A DNA stretch of 64,000 nucleotides from Moraxella sp. (GTDB taxonomy: Bacteria > Pseudomonadota > Gammaproteobacteria > Pseudomonadales > Moraxellaceae): positions 59,829 to 123,828 of the forward strand of contig NZ_JAUNDY010000004.1 in the NCBI RefSeq assembly GCF_030525845.1, in the 5' to 3' direction. A model generated the notes under the pieces. That model was given only the letters and a program-made list of their open reading frames with translations. It was not told the DNA's origin and did no database searches. This document shows positions 35,347 to 45,286 of this stretch, one piece after another. Within the stretch, counting starts at the first letter, position 1, and each line of letters opens with the position of its first letter. The position numbers and the translations under genes were made by a program.

Positions 35347-37910
35347 TCCTCCAAGCGAATTCTCGTGGCATTTAGCACCACAAAGAGACTCGATAGCGAC
35401 ATACCAATAGCCGCCAGCCAAGGCGGTACATAGCCTAGTGCCGCAGGAATGAGTATTAGCGAGTTATAAGTTACCGCCCACCGTAGATTCTGCCTGATGA
35501 TGCGTTGGGTCTTGGTTGAGATGGATACAGCACGCATGATGGCTGTCAGCTTACCGCCAAGTAGTACACCATCGGCAGACACTTGTGCCAAGTCTGTCGC
35601 CCCTGCCATCGCCACCGAGACGTTTGCTGCCGCCAATACAGGAGCGTCATTAATGCCATCGCCCACCATCAGCACTTGATGTCCATTTTCTTGAAGTGCC
35701 TTAATATGAGCAACCTTTCCCTCAGGACTAAGCCCAAAACTCGCCTGCTCAATACCTAAGGTGCGTGCGATGTCTAGGGAATTGGGATTGGGGTCGCCTG
35801 TAAGCATGATGGGCGTGATGTTTTTTTGTTTTAGCTCATCGATGAGTATGCGTGCGTCGCTACGAATGGTATCATTAAAATAAAACCGTGCCAACACCTG
35901 CCATCTGTCATCGACATGCACCGACAAAAGCACAGACATATTTGCTCGGTAATACGCCAAATCCTCCACAAATTCCTCTGGCAACCCCTCCGCCCCATCT
36001 AGCACAAACCGCTCATGTCCAATCCGATACAGTCCACCCTCTATCTGCCCCTCTACACCGCCTGCGGTATGGTGCGTACTGTTTTGAACCACAGGTAAAT
36101 GCAGTCCGTGTGTGGCACTAAGTAGTGCTTTTGCCACAGGGTGTTTTGAGCCAATTTCCAACGCAGCAGCGTATTTTAATGCCATCATTTCATCGTGTTT
36201 ATCCGACTGCTTGCACACGGTTGCCAAAAGATTGGCTTGACCCACCGTCAGCGTGCCTGTCTTATCAAAACAAGCATGAGTGATGTCTGATAGACTCGAA
36301 ATGGTATGCCCTCGTGTTGCCAAAAATCCAAAAGTCGCCAAACGATTGGTTGCCACCGTCAATGCAATGGGGGTCGCCAGCGACAATGCACACGGGCAAG
36401 TTGCCACCAGCACCGCCACGGTCGCCCAAAGTGCTTGATTTTTATCAATAAACCACCACACCGCAAACACTAGCACCGACAACACCAGCACACGTGCCAC
36501 AAACCACCTAGACATTTTATCGGCATCTTGGGCGATTTTGGGTTTTTCGCTCATGGCACGATTCATCAAGCGGTCAATGAGTGCCATTTGGCTGTTTTGC
36601 ACTTCCTTAGTAACCAGCATGACAAAGGGCTGGGCGTCGTTTTGACTACCGCCCACCATTTCATCGCCCATTGTTTTGACGATTAAATCACTCTCGCCCG
36701 TCAAAAGACTCTGCGATACTGTCGCTGTTTCTGACAACAAAATACCATCACAAATAATCTGCGAGCCAGCATCTACCAAAATCACATCGCCTACTTGCAC
36801 CGATTGGGCAAGGACTTTATGCTCATCGGCGGTTTTGTCGATGGTATCTACCTGCTGATGAGTTTGCCACCATGAGTGAATGCTTGCCTTGTCAAGCTCT
36901 CCTTGATGGTACTTTGTGATGAGCTTACCATCATCTGATAATTTTTGAACCAATGTCGGCTCAATAACCACCAAATCCGATGCCATGTTGGAAGCTTTTA
37001 GGCGGGCATTTTGTTCGATGTATCGCCCAGCCAACAAAAAAAACACAAACATTGACACAGAGTCAAAATAAGTCTCACCAGATTGTGTCATGGTTGCGTA
37101 CAAGCTTGCCAAAAAAGTAACCGCCAACGCAATGCTAACAGGCACGTCCATATTGACCTGACGGGCTTTTAGGGCGTTGTAGGCAGAAGCAAAAAATGGC
37201 GAGCCTGAATAAAAAATCACAGGCATGGTAACAATCAGCGCCACCAAACGCAAAAAATGTCGATGTTCATCTGCCATGCCTGAATAATCGCCAAAGTACA
37301 TGCCGATTGAAAACATCATCGCCTGCATCGCACCCACCGCAGCCACGCCCAGCCTGATGAGCATTTGCTTGTTTTGGCGTTTTAACATCGCCTCGTGCGT
37401 ATCTTGACGATAAGGACGTGCATCATACCCCACCGAATGCACCGCTTGTAATATCCGTCCGATGTCTGTTAAGTCATTATCCCAGCTCACTTGCATGCGT
37501 TGCTGAGTAAGATTTACCTGACAGGCACGCACACCATCTAGCTGTCTAAGCCTACTTTCAATGAGCCATGTACAGGCAGTACACCGCAGATTTGCCACCG
37601 ACAGCTCGGCAGTATTAGCCCCATTTTCTTGATAGACAAATAAGGATTTGACATCATCATGATTATACGCCTCAAAATTCATGGCACTAGGCAGACTTGC
37701 CGTTGGGCTAATTTCTCGGCGGTCGAGATAATACTGCTCCAAACCCATCTCTACGATACTTTGTGAGGCAAGCTGACAACCCAAACAGCACATGGGTCTT
37801 TTTTCATCAAAAATTACCGTATAAAATGGCTCTTTTGGCAAAATCTCGCCACAATGAAAGCACGCTCCATCAGGCGGTAAAACTAAGGATTCAGACAGCA
37901 GATTGGACAT
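35343..37910 (-). CDS. CcoI/FixI-type copper-translocating P-type ATPase
   Basis: Heavy-metal P1B-ATPase of the type that delivers copper to cbb3-oxidase or exports it. It has 855 residues from ATG 37910; upstream GTG and TTG codons are possible but have no ribosome site. Order: N-terminal zinc-ribbon-like CFHCGEIL...CCLGCQLA, an HMA domain with LRCTACTWLIESRL (CxxC), eight hydrophobic segments, the translocation motif CPCALSLATPIAL, phosphorylation site CFDKTGTLTVGQ and hinge MVGDGINDAPVLAAA. The CFHCGEI N-terminus is characteristic of the FixI/CcoI subgroup. No ccoG, ccoH or ccoS gene lies beside it in this window. Confidence 0.88.
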   Translation of the reverse strand: MSNLLSESLVLPPDGACFHCGEILPKEPFYTVIFDEKRPMCCLGCQLASQSIVEMGLEQYYLDRREISPTASLPSAMNFEAYNHDDVKSLFVYQENGANTAELSVANLRCTACTWLIESRLRQLDGVRACQVNLTQQRMQVSWDNDLTDIGRILQAVHSVGYDARPYRQDTHEAMLKRQNKQMLIRLGVAAVGAMQAMMFSIGMYFGDYSGMADEHRHFLRLVALIVTMPVIFYSGSPFFASAYNALKARQVNMDVPVSIALAVTFLASLYATMTQSGETYFDSVSMFVFFLLAGRYIEQNARLKASNMASDLVVIEPTLVQKLSDDGKLITKYHQGELDKASIHSWWQTHQQVDTIDKTADEHKVLAQSVQVGDVILVDAGSQIICDGILLSETATVSQSLLTGESDLIVKTMGDEMVGGSQNDAQPFVMLVTKEVQNSQMALIDRLMNRAMSEKPKIAQDADKMSRWFVARVLVLSVLVFAVWWFIDKNQALWATVAVLVATCPCALSLATPIALTVATNRLATFGFLATRGHTISSLSDITHACFDKTGTLTVGQANLLATVCKQSDKHDEMMALKYAAALEIGSKHPVAKALLSATHGLHLPVVQNSTHHTAGGVEGQIEGGLYRIGHERFVLDGAEGLPEEFVEDLAYYRANMSVLLSVHVDDRWQVLARFYFNDTIRSDARILIDELKQKNITPIMLTGDPNPNSLDIARTLGIEQASFGLSPEGKVAHIKALQENGHQVLMVGDGINDAPVLAAANVSVAMAGATDLAQVSADGVLLGGKLTAIMRAVSISTKTQRIIRQNLRWAVTYNSLILIPAALGYVPPWLAAIGMSLSSLFVVLNATRIRLED

Positions 37911-38183
37911 GGCAAGCGATGACAACACAAAAAGACTTTGGCATTATAACATGATTTTAAGTGAGTTTCGTTGGATTTAAATACTTAGACGTGTTCCCAT
38001 AAAAGCTCCACACGCCCTTGTCATTTTTGTTTTTTATCGAAAAGTACATGACCTTACAAATCCACGCCCACACGCATAAAATGTCATCACACCCTATTTA
38101 AAATTAAAAATATTTGTGTATAATGAGTGTTATTTATTTTATGGTTTTAATAAATCAATAATGGTCTGCCAAAAGGACATTTT

Positions 38184-40445
38184 ATGCCACATCGCCCACA
38201 CTTTATTTCCCTCAAAACCCTGACGCTTGCTATTGTTACGCTCATGGGTAGCTTGTCGCTATCTGCCTGCCAATCCACGCCAAATGACAAACCTAGCACA
38301 GCCATACAGGTAGGCACACCCTCCTTTAACGCCAAACAAACCCTAACGCAAGCACTGGCGACACACCTAAACAGCGAGCGTTATGCCGTGTCATCTACTC
38401 GTTATGTGGCAGAACCCCTATATATTAGCGACATCGACAAAGAAGCGGACAGTGCATGGACAACCGCCACAAAAGTGATGGCATTTAAGGATAAAGCACG
38501 CTATGATGGCTATTTGGCTGATGTGCCATTTATGACGTATGATGAGTATTTGGGTGAGTCTGATGAGTTGGGCGAACTGCCCTATCTACGCTACGGCGAC
38601 GATGAGGATGCCCACACCGTGACTCGCACAGTCGGCATGAGCGATGAATATCAAGCTGTCTCTGCTCAAATCCTAGATTTGTACGCCGAGATTAACGACC
38701 ACCTACTATCCGCCGATGCACGGAATTTTTTAAACGATAAAGGTCAATTCAACCAAACCACCTTTAAAAAAGACTTAGAAGATTTCGATAAAAAAATCAA
38801 CCAAACCGCCAACGAATTATTAAAAGTCGCACAAGGCTACCAAATCAGCGACATTCGCCACCTACAATCATGCGTATCAGATTACAAAAACCAAAAACTC
38901 ACCCTAACCAAAAATATCAAAAGCCACACCGAACTAGATAACATCGTAGAGGCACTTTACCGCTTAGAAATGTCGTCTAGCCATTGTTCGGTGGCGGTTT
39001 GGTATGATACTCAGCTTGAACCCTCCTATTATATCAATGATGCATCTGAACAAACACTCAACACACATTTAGCACAAAAACAGTGCCTGACAAAGCTGGT
39101 ATCAACCAATCGACAGCTGTTTAGCGAAGGCAAAAACCATCACACCCACGCTGATGATTTTAGGGATAATCTAATGCAGTATTCTGAGTGCGATGGTAGC
39201 GTTGTTGAGCCATCTACCTATCATGATGCCGACCGTTATGAAGGAGTCTCTGGTTTTATTAAGGCATATAAGGACATGAAAGCCCAAGATGCCGACCAAT
39301 CCAGTGTGGATGTGTCATCAGCCCTGCCTGCTTATCTACGCATGGGTATTAGCCTACTCAACCTAAAACAAACCCCAGAGCAAACCGTTGCCAAAAACCT
39401 CTATCAATATCAAAATTTTAGCCTAAGCGGTCTTACCCATCACAGCCCCACCACCCAAGTAGTTCGCTCGCTATACTCCATAGATTATGATACGCCCACC
39501 ATCGTGCATTCTGCACAATTTCCCATGATGTTTGACCACGACAAAGGCGAGCTGAACGCTGATGTCTCGGCACTGCTACCTCTGATGGCACTCATCGCAC
39601 CCAAACATGCTCCCATGCTCAAAGACATGCCAGATGGCTTGGTGTCATTCACTCTACCCCAAGAGCTACGTGAGCAAATCCCTACCGACGTGATTTATCG
39701 TGCAATTAATGACGGTATCGTAGCGGGTGTCAATGCATTACACAGCGAAAAGTTTACCCCAGTCGATTTTCGTGATGACCTCTTTGCCAAAGAAGTGGGG
39801 GCAAGTCGTGTCATCAAAATCACACTCGGCAGTAAGGAGCTTGGCACGCTATACGGTGTCATTGCCAAACACGTGGGGGCATCGCTAAATACCTACGTGC
39901 AAGAAAACCCAGCATATTATCCCAATACCTCCGATGAAACAGATGACAACCCAAATAAAATCAAACAATTAATCGATAATTTTACCACCCTAAATGGCAG
40001 TTATCACAGCAGTGATGTTGGTGGATTACTCCAAGTTATCGAAGCGGTCATGCCGTTTAGCTTAGATGGCACGGCGTATGTTTATTTGGATTCGTCAGGT
40101 AAAATCATTGCCCTACAAAACATCAGCCACATTCAAGACCAAATAGGTCTTACCACCACCCAAAGCATACAGCAGATTCGCTATGACAAAAAACAGTTTG
40201 ATAAACACCTATTATCACGCCAGTTTAATGACACATTTAGTAAATCCGCCCAAGTGGACGGCACGGCGTTTTTTACACACCTTTTAGAAGAGCAAAAATT
40301 TGCAAAAGAAGCCAAATACGCTCGCTATGACTACGCCTACGATACCGTTTGGTCATCAACAGAAGCGTGTGCCAACGAACCAGAGGGCGATACTTGTATG
40401 GAGTTGACCTACGCCATCGAAAATGCTGTCAGCGAACCCAAATAA
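38184..40445 (+). CDS. Large lipoprotein of unknown function (A of adjacent pair)
   Basis: Not recognised. It has 753 residues. The signal ends in a lipobox (SLSLSACQST, Cys about 30). The mature protein is mostly helical-looking, acidic, with no transport, enzyme or repeat motif that I can name. A hydrophobic-patterned stretch around residues 440-560 (SALLPLMALIAPKHAPML, VIYRAINDGIVAGVNALH) and a segment SDVGGLLQVIEAVMPFSLDG may be ordered domains. The next gene, 584 residues, begins with the same kind of signal and shows similarly placed patterns. It probably faces the periplasm or cell surface. ATG is preceded by AAAAGGACA. Confidence 0.7.
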   Translation: MPHRPHFISLKTLTLAIVTLMGSLSLSACQSTPNDKPSTAIQVGTPSFNAKQTLTQALATHLNSERYAVSSTRYVAEPLYISDIDKEADSAWTTATKVMAFKDKARYDGYLADVPFMTYDEYLGESDELGELPYLRYGDDEDAHTVTRTVGMSDEYQAVSAQILDLYAEINDHLLSADARNFLNDKGQFNQTTFKKDLEDFDKKINQTANELLKVAQGYQISDIRHLQSCVSDYKNQKLTLTKNIKSHTELDNIVEALYRLEMSSSHCSVAVWYDTQLEPSYYINDASEQTLNTHLAQKQCLTKLVSTNRQLFSEGKNHHTHADDFRDNLMQYSECDGSVVEPSTYHDADRYEGVSGFIKAYKDMKAQDADQSSVDVSSALPAYLRMGISLLNLKQTPEQTVAKNLYQYQNFSLSGLTHHSPTTQVVRSLYSIDYDTPTIVHSAQFPMMFDHDKGELNADVSALLPLMALIAPKHAPMLKDMPDGLVSFTLPQELREQIPTDVIYRAINDGIVAGVNALHSEKFTPVDFRDDLFAKEVGASRVIKITLGSKELGTLYGVIAKHVGASLNTYVQENPAYYPNTSDETDDNPNKIKQLIDNFTTLNGSYHSSDVGGLLQVIEAVMPFSLDGTAYVYLDSSGKIIALQNISHIQDQIGLTTTQSIQQIRYDKKQFDKHLLSRQFNDTFSKSAQVDGTAFFTHLLEEQKFAKEAKYARYDYAYDTVWSSTEACANEPEGDTCMELTYAIENAVSEPK

Positions 40446-40468
40446 CACCCAATAACATCAATCTACAT

Positions 40469-40545
40469 CGTGCCAAATATTACGTAAAAATGAGAAAATC
40501 ACAACAAATCATTTTTGATGACATAGTCCATCGGTATTTGGCACG
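40469..40545. repeat. Nested inverted repeats between the two lipoprotein genes
   Basis: An outer 11-bp perfect repeat, CGTGCCAAATA (40469-40479) with TATTTGGCACG (40535-40545), encloses an inner 8-bp repeat AAAAATGA/TCATTTTT (40486-40493 and 40509-40516). The structure ends 23 bp before the second lipoprotein ATG. It may be a structured leader or part of the operon-internal control; it lacks a terminal T-run. Confidence 0.6.
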
Positions 40546-40568
40546 CCAGACATTATTTAAGGAAAATC

Positions 40569-42323
40569 ATGAAAAAATCTCATCGCCATCTCTTAGGTAT
40601 CGCTGTTGCCAGCTGTTTTGTCAGTGCATGTGCCACCACTCAGCACACTGCTAGCACCACCAGCACTCCAAAAAGTACGTTAGAGAATGCCATTAAATCA
40701 CAGCTTCGTTCGTCATTTGATTATCAAAGTGGCATATATATCTCAAACGACATTCGTCGTGATGCCTTATCGCACGCCACACCAGAACAGCTCAATGCCG
40801 TCCACCCCCAACAACAATGTGCAGACGCTCATGACAAGGCATACATCGCCCTGCTTCATCACGCCAAAGCCAATGACGAGAACATTAAAGATGATAAATA
40901 CACCCCCCAAAAAGAACAAATCAAAAACGACTTTTTGGCATGCCAACAAGACATGAAAGCCAAACAAGCCTATCAACCTTTTGATTTGGAATCATTTTAC
41001 CAAGAAACCAAGGGACAAGATGAAGCTGATTGGACAAAATCTTTTGCCCTTGCCATCGAAAATCATCTTGCCAATCAAGCCCCAAAGGAGATTGATACCT
41101 CACACACCGTGCTTGACGCCAAAAAAGCTGAATTATTGCACGAATACTTAATCCGCCCATCGAGCATTCAGATGATTGGCAGTTATCAGCCTCTGCATGG
41201 CAAAATTACCGCCTTACCCACATTTGACTACACCGCCAAGAACCTTAAAATGGCAATCCACCAACCCATCTATATCGACCTAAAAGCCGAAAAAGTCTAT
41301 TTATGGGCGGATAACATCGCTCCGCTAAACAGTCAATTACTGGACAATAAACTAGGCGATTCATGGCACAACAAATGGCTGTACATTCCGCTAAATGACG
41401 GTAGCTTACCCAAAGATTTTACCAAAGACTTAGTAAAAGCCTATCTAAACGCCCAAAAAGAGGGTTTTATGACACTGCCTGACGAAGGTTTTTTGGCGGT
41501 CAGCCCAAAGAGTATCATGGATTTGCCATTTATCAGCCAAAATCTACCCTCTGATAAATTGACCCTCATACAAAATACCCCAACCATCATCAAAAATGCA
41601 ACAGATACCAAAAGCAAGGCATATAGTGAGTATGTATTTGCCGACACTCTTTTTCAGGAGATGACCAACAAATACCCCATGCTGACCATGCAAATGCCAG
41701 ATTTTTATGAGCGTGAGATTATTGATGGCGAGAGTATCATTCATGTAGTCAACAAAAACGACGATACGGAGCCTAACTTAGACACAAGCACCCCAACCGA
41801 GCTCAAAATCAACAGCGAGACGCTCATGCGTGGTCTGTTTTTATACTTGGGTAAAAAAGTTGATGATTATTATTATCAGCTATACCAAGCACAAGGCGAG
41901 GAAGCCCCAACAGCCCCCGAAAACAAATACGCCCCAGCCACGCATTATGGCATTGCCAACGGCAAAATCTCATGGGTGCACCAACGCCGTTACATCAATA
42001 ACGCCAAAATGATGAGTGCAGATGAGCCTTTATTGGTGGACACATTTACCCAAATCCTCCCATATGGCAAAGCAGGAGAGTTTGGTCGCCTGCCAAGTGC
42101 CAGTCGCACGCCCACACCTGATAATAGCATCGATTTGTTTGCCTATCAAGAAGCACTAAGAACTCGCCTAAGCGAATCAAGCGAGTTGTCAACACCTCTT
42201 GCCTCTTATCTTGGTCGTGCGTTTTCTCGCCAAAATAACGATTTTGATGATGACATGGAGTATTTTGAGGAGGATTTTGACGACAATACCACGCCTGACG
42301 CAGAAGCATTACCAACACCATAA
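40569..42323 (+). CDS. Large lipoprotein of unknown function (B of adjacent pair)
   Basis: Not recognised. It has 584 residues. Signal MKKSHRHLLGIAVASCFVSAC has a lipobox FVSAC (Cys21). The mature part shows no named domain; the segment LRSSFDYQSGIYISNDIRRD near the N-terminus is placed like STRYVAEPLYISDIDK in protein A. The stretch ALPTFDYTAKNLKMAIHQPIYIDLKAE...NIAPLNSQ is pattern-like A's HSAQFPMMFDHDKGE...SALLPLMA, so the two are probably distant paralogues by local resemblance. The last ~30 residues are very acidic (DDDMEYFEEDFDDN). AAGGAAAATC precedes ATG. It is probably co-transcribed with protein A. Confidence 0.7.
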   Translation: MKKSHRHLLGIAVASCFVSACATTQHTASTTSTPKSTLENAIKSQLRSSFDYQSGIYISNDIRRDALSHATPEQLNAVHPQQQCADAHDKAYIALLHHAKANDENIKDDKYTPQKEQIKNDFLACQQDMKAKQAYQPFDLESFYQETKGQDEADWTKSFALAIENHLANQAPKEIDTSHTVLDAKKAELLHEYLIRPSSIQMIGSYQPLHGKITALPTFDYTAKNLKMAIHQPIYIDLKAEKVYLWADNIAPLNSQLLDNKLGDSWHNKWLYIPLNDGSLPKDFTKDLVKAYLNAQKEGFMTLPDEGFLAVSPKSIMDLPFISQNLPSDKLTLIQNTPTIIKNATDTKSKAYSEYVFADTLFQEMTNKYPMLTMQMPDFYEREIIDGESIIHVVNKNDDTEPNLDTSTPTELKINSETLMRGLFLYLGKKVDDYYYQLYQAQGEEAPTAPENKYAPATHYGIANGKISWVHQRRYINNAKMMSADEPLLVDTFTQILPYGKAGEFGRLPSASRTPTPDNSIDLFAYQEALRTRLSESSELSTPLASYLGRAFSRQNNDFDDDMEYFEEDFDDNTTPDAEALPTP

Positions 42324-42342
42324 CCCCCATGTATTGCCACAT

Positions 42343-42378
42343 ATGCCACACCCCTACCAGACCTAAGAGGTGTGGCAT
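42343..42378. terminator. Hairpin after lipoprotein B (possible terminator)
   Basis: ATGCCACACC and GGTGTGGCAT form a perfect 10-bp stem around 16 nt. No T-run follows, so termination would be inefficient or factor-dependent. Confidence 0.5.
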
Positions 42379-43088
42379 AGCAACAAATATCCCATCACAA
42401 TAAAGTCATTCTTATTATGATTGATGAGTACAACCAAACATAACAAAATGATGGTGTATAGATGTATTTTTGGTTTTTGAAGTATTATATAAAGCATGGC
42501 TTATTATTAATACAAAAACCCTAATAAAATCAAAAGTATAATCAAATTATGATTTTCATGACTAGCGATAACGCCATGATAAAAAAATAAATATGGATAC
42601 AGATGAATCGACCAGTCACACTCCCTACAATCGGGATAATCCAAAACAATACGGGATAAGTTGGGATATAAATTTGCAGTCTTACAGGAAAAGTAGGTGG
42701 TAATGCCTGTCTTTTTTATTGTCCTATTTTTAACACATGGATTAGCGACGGTAGGTGTTTTTGAGTGGTTGTTTTAGGTTGTGCACCAGATGTCAGGGCA
42801 GACAAGGCGACCTCTGTCAATCGTCTGCAATATGCCATAAAAAGTAAGGTATTTATCGTGCTTTTTGGGATAATTTTACATTTGGTATCATCTGATAATA
42901 CAGATTGAATGCTTATCAATCAAAAATCGCCCATCTGATTATTTAAGTATGGCACAATGACTGATCGTAGATGACAGTTAAGCCCCGTTTGTGTTTCATG
43001 ATACGCTTACCCCATCGCCACAACTCGCCATTGTCAATCCCAGCAACAGACACACTCATTATTGCTAGATTTTTTCTAATTTTTCTAC

Positions 43089-43094
43089 TATAAT
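43089..43094 (+). promoter_or_regulatory. Candidate -10 of the infA promoter
   Basis: TATAAT is placed 28 bp before the infA ATG, with TTGCTA 21 bp upstream as a weak -35. The upstream region is A/T-rich, as is common for strong housekeeping promoters. Confidence 0.5.
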
Positions 43095-43121
43095 ATGCTT
43101 TTATTTTAGATTTATCAGATT

Positions 43122-43343
43122 ATGGCAAAAAAAGACGACATCATCGAATTTGAAGGCGAAGTCATTGACACGCTTCCAAACACCCTATTTAAGGTTCGCC
43201 TTGATAATGGACATGAGATTATCGCTCACATTTCAGGCAAAATGCGTAAACACTACATTCGCATTTTAACTGGCGACAAGGTAAAGGTTGAGATGACCCC
43301 CTACGACCTATCCAAAGGTCGCATTACCTATCGTGGCAAATAA
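43122..43343 (+). CDS. infA: Translation initiation factor IF-1
   Basis: Essential OB-fold factor that binds the 30S A site at initiation. It has 73 residues (E. coli 72). The sequence is close to canonical: [70 protein letters not shown]. It is monocistronic in layout, with a candidate -10 just upstream, and a lipase-like gene follows 19 bp later on the same strand. Confidence 0.97.
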   Translation: MAKKDDIIEFEGEVIDTLPNTLFKVRLDNGHEIIAHISGKMRKHYIRILTGDKVKVEMTPYDLSKGRITYRGK

Positions 43344-43362
43344 TCTTCTGTGGTAAAACATC

Positions 43363-44046
43363 ATGAATAAGCCCCTAACCCTGCTTATTCATGGTCTGCA
43401 CATGCATGGAATCTACATGGCACCTTTGGCGAGAAATCTTACCAAAGTAGGTTTTTCTTGCCAGACATTTAGCTATAATAGCCTAACCAAATCCATTGAC
43501 GTTCACAGCAAAGACTTGCACGCATGGCTTACCCATCATCATGATGGCTCACCCATTAATCTGGTGGGACACAGTTTGGGCGGATTGATTATCCGTCATT
43601 TTGTCGCTACTTATGGTCATCATTGGCATGTTCATCGCTGTGTGAGCTTGGGTACACCTCATCAAGGTAGTATCTGTGCCAGTTATGCTCATCGACTATG
43701 CCCTCCCCTCATAGGACAATCCTATCTCCACGCCTTAGACGGCAATTGCGTGGCATTGCCAAGTAACATAGTATTTGGGGCAATCGCTGGCACACGTCCG
43801 CTAGGACTTGGTCTGCCTGTACTCGGCTATCACAGCAAAAAACACCGCCTATCAAGCGAAGCACGCCAAAACGATGGTACGGTATATCTGTCAGAGACCT
43901 ATCTACCCACATTCAGTGATTATTTGGTGCTGCCTGTCAATCATACTGGGTTTTTGACCAACAAAACCGTCGCCAAAGAGATTGTACATTTCTTGGAACA
44001 TGGACGTTTTAGTCAATCCAGTCCGCCACCGCACCATGAACCATAA
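43363..44046 (+). CDS. Lipase-like alpha/beta hydrolase
   Basis: Alpha/beta-hydrolase resembling the small lipase/esterase EstA-type group. It has 227 residues. Oxyanion-region HG near LLIHGLHMHGIYM, nucleophile elbow GHSLGG (Ser about 70), a Gly-rich SLGTPHQGS and a C-terminal LPVNHTGFL with the likely catalytic His. No signal peptide is seen, so it is probably cytoplasmic or membrane-associated. The natural ester is unknown. It follows infA closely and may be read from the same promoter. Confidence 0.85.
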   Translation: MNKPLTLLIHGLHMHGIYMAPLARNLTKVGFSCQTFSYNSLTKSIDVHSKDLHAWLTHHHDGSPINLVGHSLGGLIIRHFVATYGHHWHVHRCVSLGTPHQGSICASYAHRLCPPLIGQSYLHALDGNCVALPSNIVFGAIAGTRPLGLGLPVLGYHSKKHRLSSEARQNDGTVYLSETYLPTFSDYLVLPVNHTGFLTNKTVAKEIVHFLEHGRFSQSSPPPHHEP

Positions 44047-44062
44047 CAGCAACCATGACACA

Positions 44063-45286
44063 TCACATACCCAAAAATCTCGCCACGCCACGCCCAGCCA
44101 CCTGCCCTGTGGCAAAACATGCTGTCAGCAAATAGCCCCCTGTGGGTGCATCAAAATCCAACATCTCCCCACAACAAAACACATGGGGGTTAGATTTTAG
44201 TTGTAAATCATCGGTCAATGCTGATTGTTTCACGCCACCTCCTGTACTGATGGCCTCCGACATCGGACGAAATCCCTCAAACATTATCGGAAGTTTCTTG
44301 ATGAAGTTTGCCATCTTATAAAAATCCGACCAGTCGGTTTTTTGTGTATATTCTCGAAGCAGGGCAATTTTTGTATCGCTCAATCCCATCTTTCTAAGAT
44401 GGTTATTTAGGGATTGTTTTTTATTTTTTGAAAAATATTTTTGGATATCATCTATTGATTTATCTGGCAATAAATCCAAATAAATAACAGGGCTTTTATT
44501 GTTTAACGCTTCTCTCATGGCACGATTATGCTTATAAATCAAGCCACTTTCCAGACCATAATGTGTAATGATAATATCCCCAAAGGATTTGGCATTAGCA
44601 TCGCATAATGCCACTCGCTTTAATGGCTGACCAAAATAAGGGGTCATGTAATCCGACCATGATTTTAGCACGCCGACATTGCTGGCATAGAGTGGGGTTC
44701 GCTCCGCATCGTCAAACCACGCCTGCCAACTCCCATCTGTCCCTAATTTTGGGTAAGAACCACCGCCACAGCATAAAACAATCGCATCAAACGTCTTGTG
44801 ATATTCGCAAACATCGCCATTTTTTGGTTGATGTGTAAAATAAAGTGTGTTTTTGTCGATTTTTTGGCAATGATGTCCATAAAAGAACGTTACTTGACGG
44901 TCAGTCAAGCGACGTAGCCAAGCTCTGACAAATTTCGATGCTTTCATTTCAACTGGAAATATGCGACCACTAGACCCCACATAAGTTTGTACGCCCAACG
45001 TATCTAGCCACCGCACAAGCCAAGCATTGTCAAACTGATATAAATAAGGGGCAAGCCAATCACTGTCATAACGCCCCACAAAATCCTTCATCGGCTCGCT
45101 GTGGCTGACATTTAATCCTGTCTTGCCCGCCCATAGTATTTTGCGTCCTGCACTAGGCAATCTGTCGTAAATTTCAATGCGAATATCGCTTGATAGAGAG
45201 GATAAATAATCCGCCACCATCAGCCCACTCGCCCCAGCTCCGATGACGGCAACAGTGGGTAAATTAGGAAAGATTGCCTGACTCAT
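44063..45286 (-). CDS. HI0933-like FAD-dependent oxidoreductase (PP_4765 subfamily)
   Basis: Flavoprotein of the HI0933/YhiN fold (Rossmann FAD-binding, function unknown). It has 407 residues from ATG 45286, which overlaps the trmB stop (ATGA). FAD motif TVAVIGAGASGLMVADYL at about 9-26, KILWAGKTGLNVSHSEP, the conserved IVLCCGGGSYPKLGTDGS, and the C-terminal STGGGV...FCCGEMLDFDAPTGGYLL with the FAD-contact GEMLD. Related enzymes are predicted but unassigned oxidoreductases. Last gene of the coiled-coil protein-clpS-trmB operon. Confidence 0.88.
   Translation of the reverse strand: MSQAIFPNLPTVAVIGAGASGLMVADYLSSLSSDIRIEIYDRLPSAGRKILWAGKTGLNVSHSEPMKDFVGRYDSDWLAPYLYQFDNAWLVRWLDTLGVQTYVGSSGRIFPVEMKASKFVRAWLRRLTDRQVTFFYGHHCQKIDKNTLYFTHQPKNGDVCEYHKTFDAIVLCCGGGSYPKLGTDGSWQAWFDDAERTPLYASNVGVLKSWSDYMTPYFGQPLKRVALCDANAKSFGDIIITHYGLESGLIYKHNRAMREALNNKSPVIYLDLLPDKSIDDIQKYFSKNKKQSLNNHLRKMGLSDTKIALLREYTQKTDWSDFYKMANFIKKLPIMFEGFRPMSEAISTGGGVKQSALTDDLQLKSNPHVFCCGEMLDFDAPTGGYLLTACFATGQVAGRGVARFLGM

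Larger units (their letters stand above)
42324..43121. other. 800-bp intergenic region with a hairpin, decayed-looking short ORFs and the infA promoter
   Basis: No supported gene. A 10-bp perfect inverted repeat follows lipoprotein B (42343-42378). Around 42680-42720 a weak hairpin (ACAGG...CCTGT) is followed by CTTTTTTATT. A 38-codon minus-strand ORF (42943-43059) begins MSVSVAGIDNGELWRWGKRI but has no ribosome site that I trust. Near 43089 TATAAT is the likely infA -10. The middle looks like decayed coding sequence, perhaps an old insertion, but I cannot name it. Confidence 0.55.

Noticed and set aside
42716..42919. 67-codon minus-strand ORF in the gap before infA
   Set aside because: No ribosome site, no recognisable protein and biased by A/T content; not supported as a gene.
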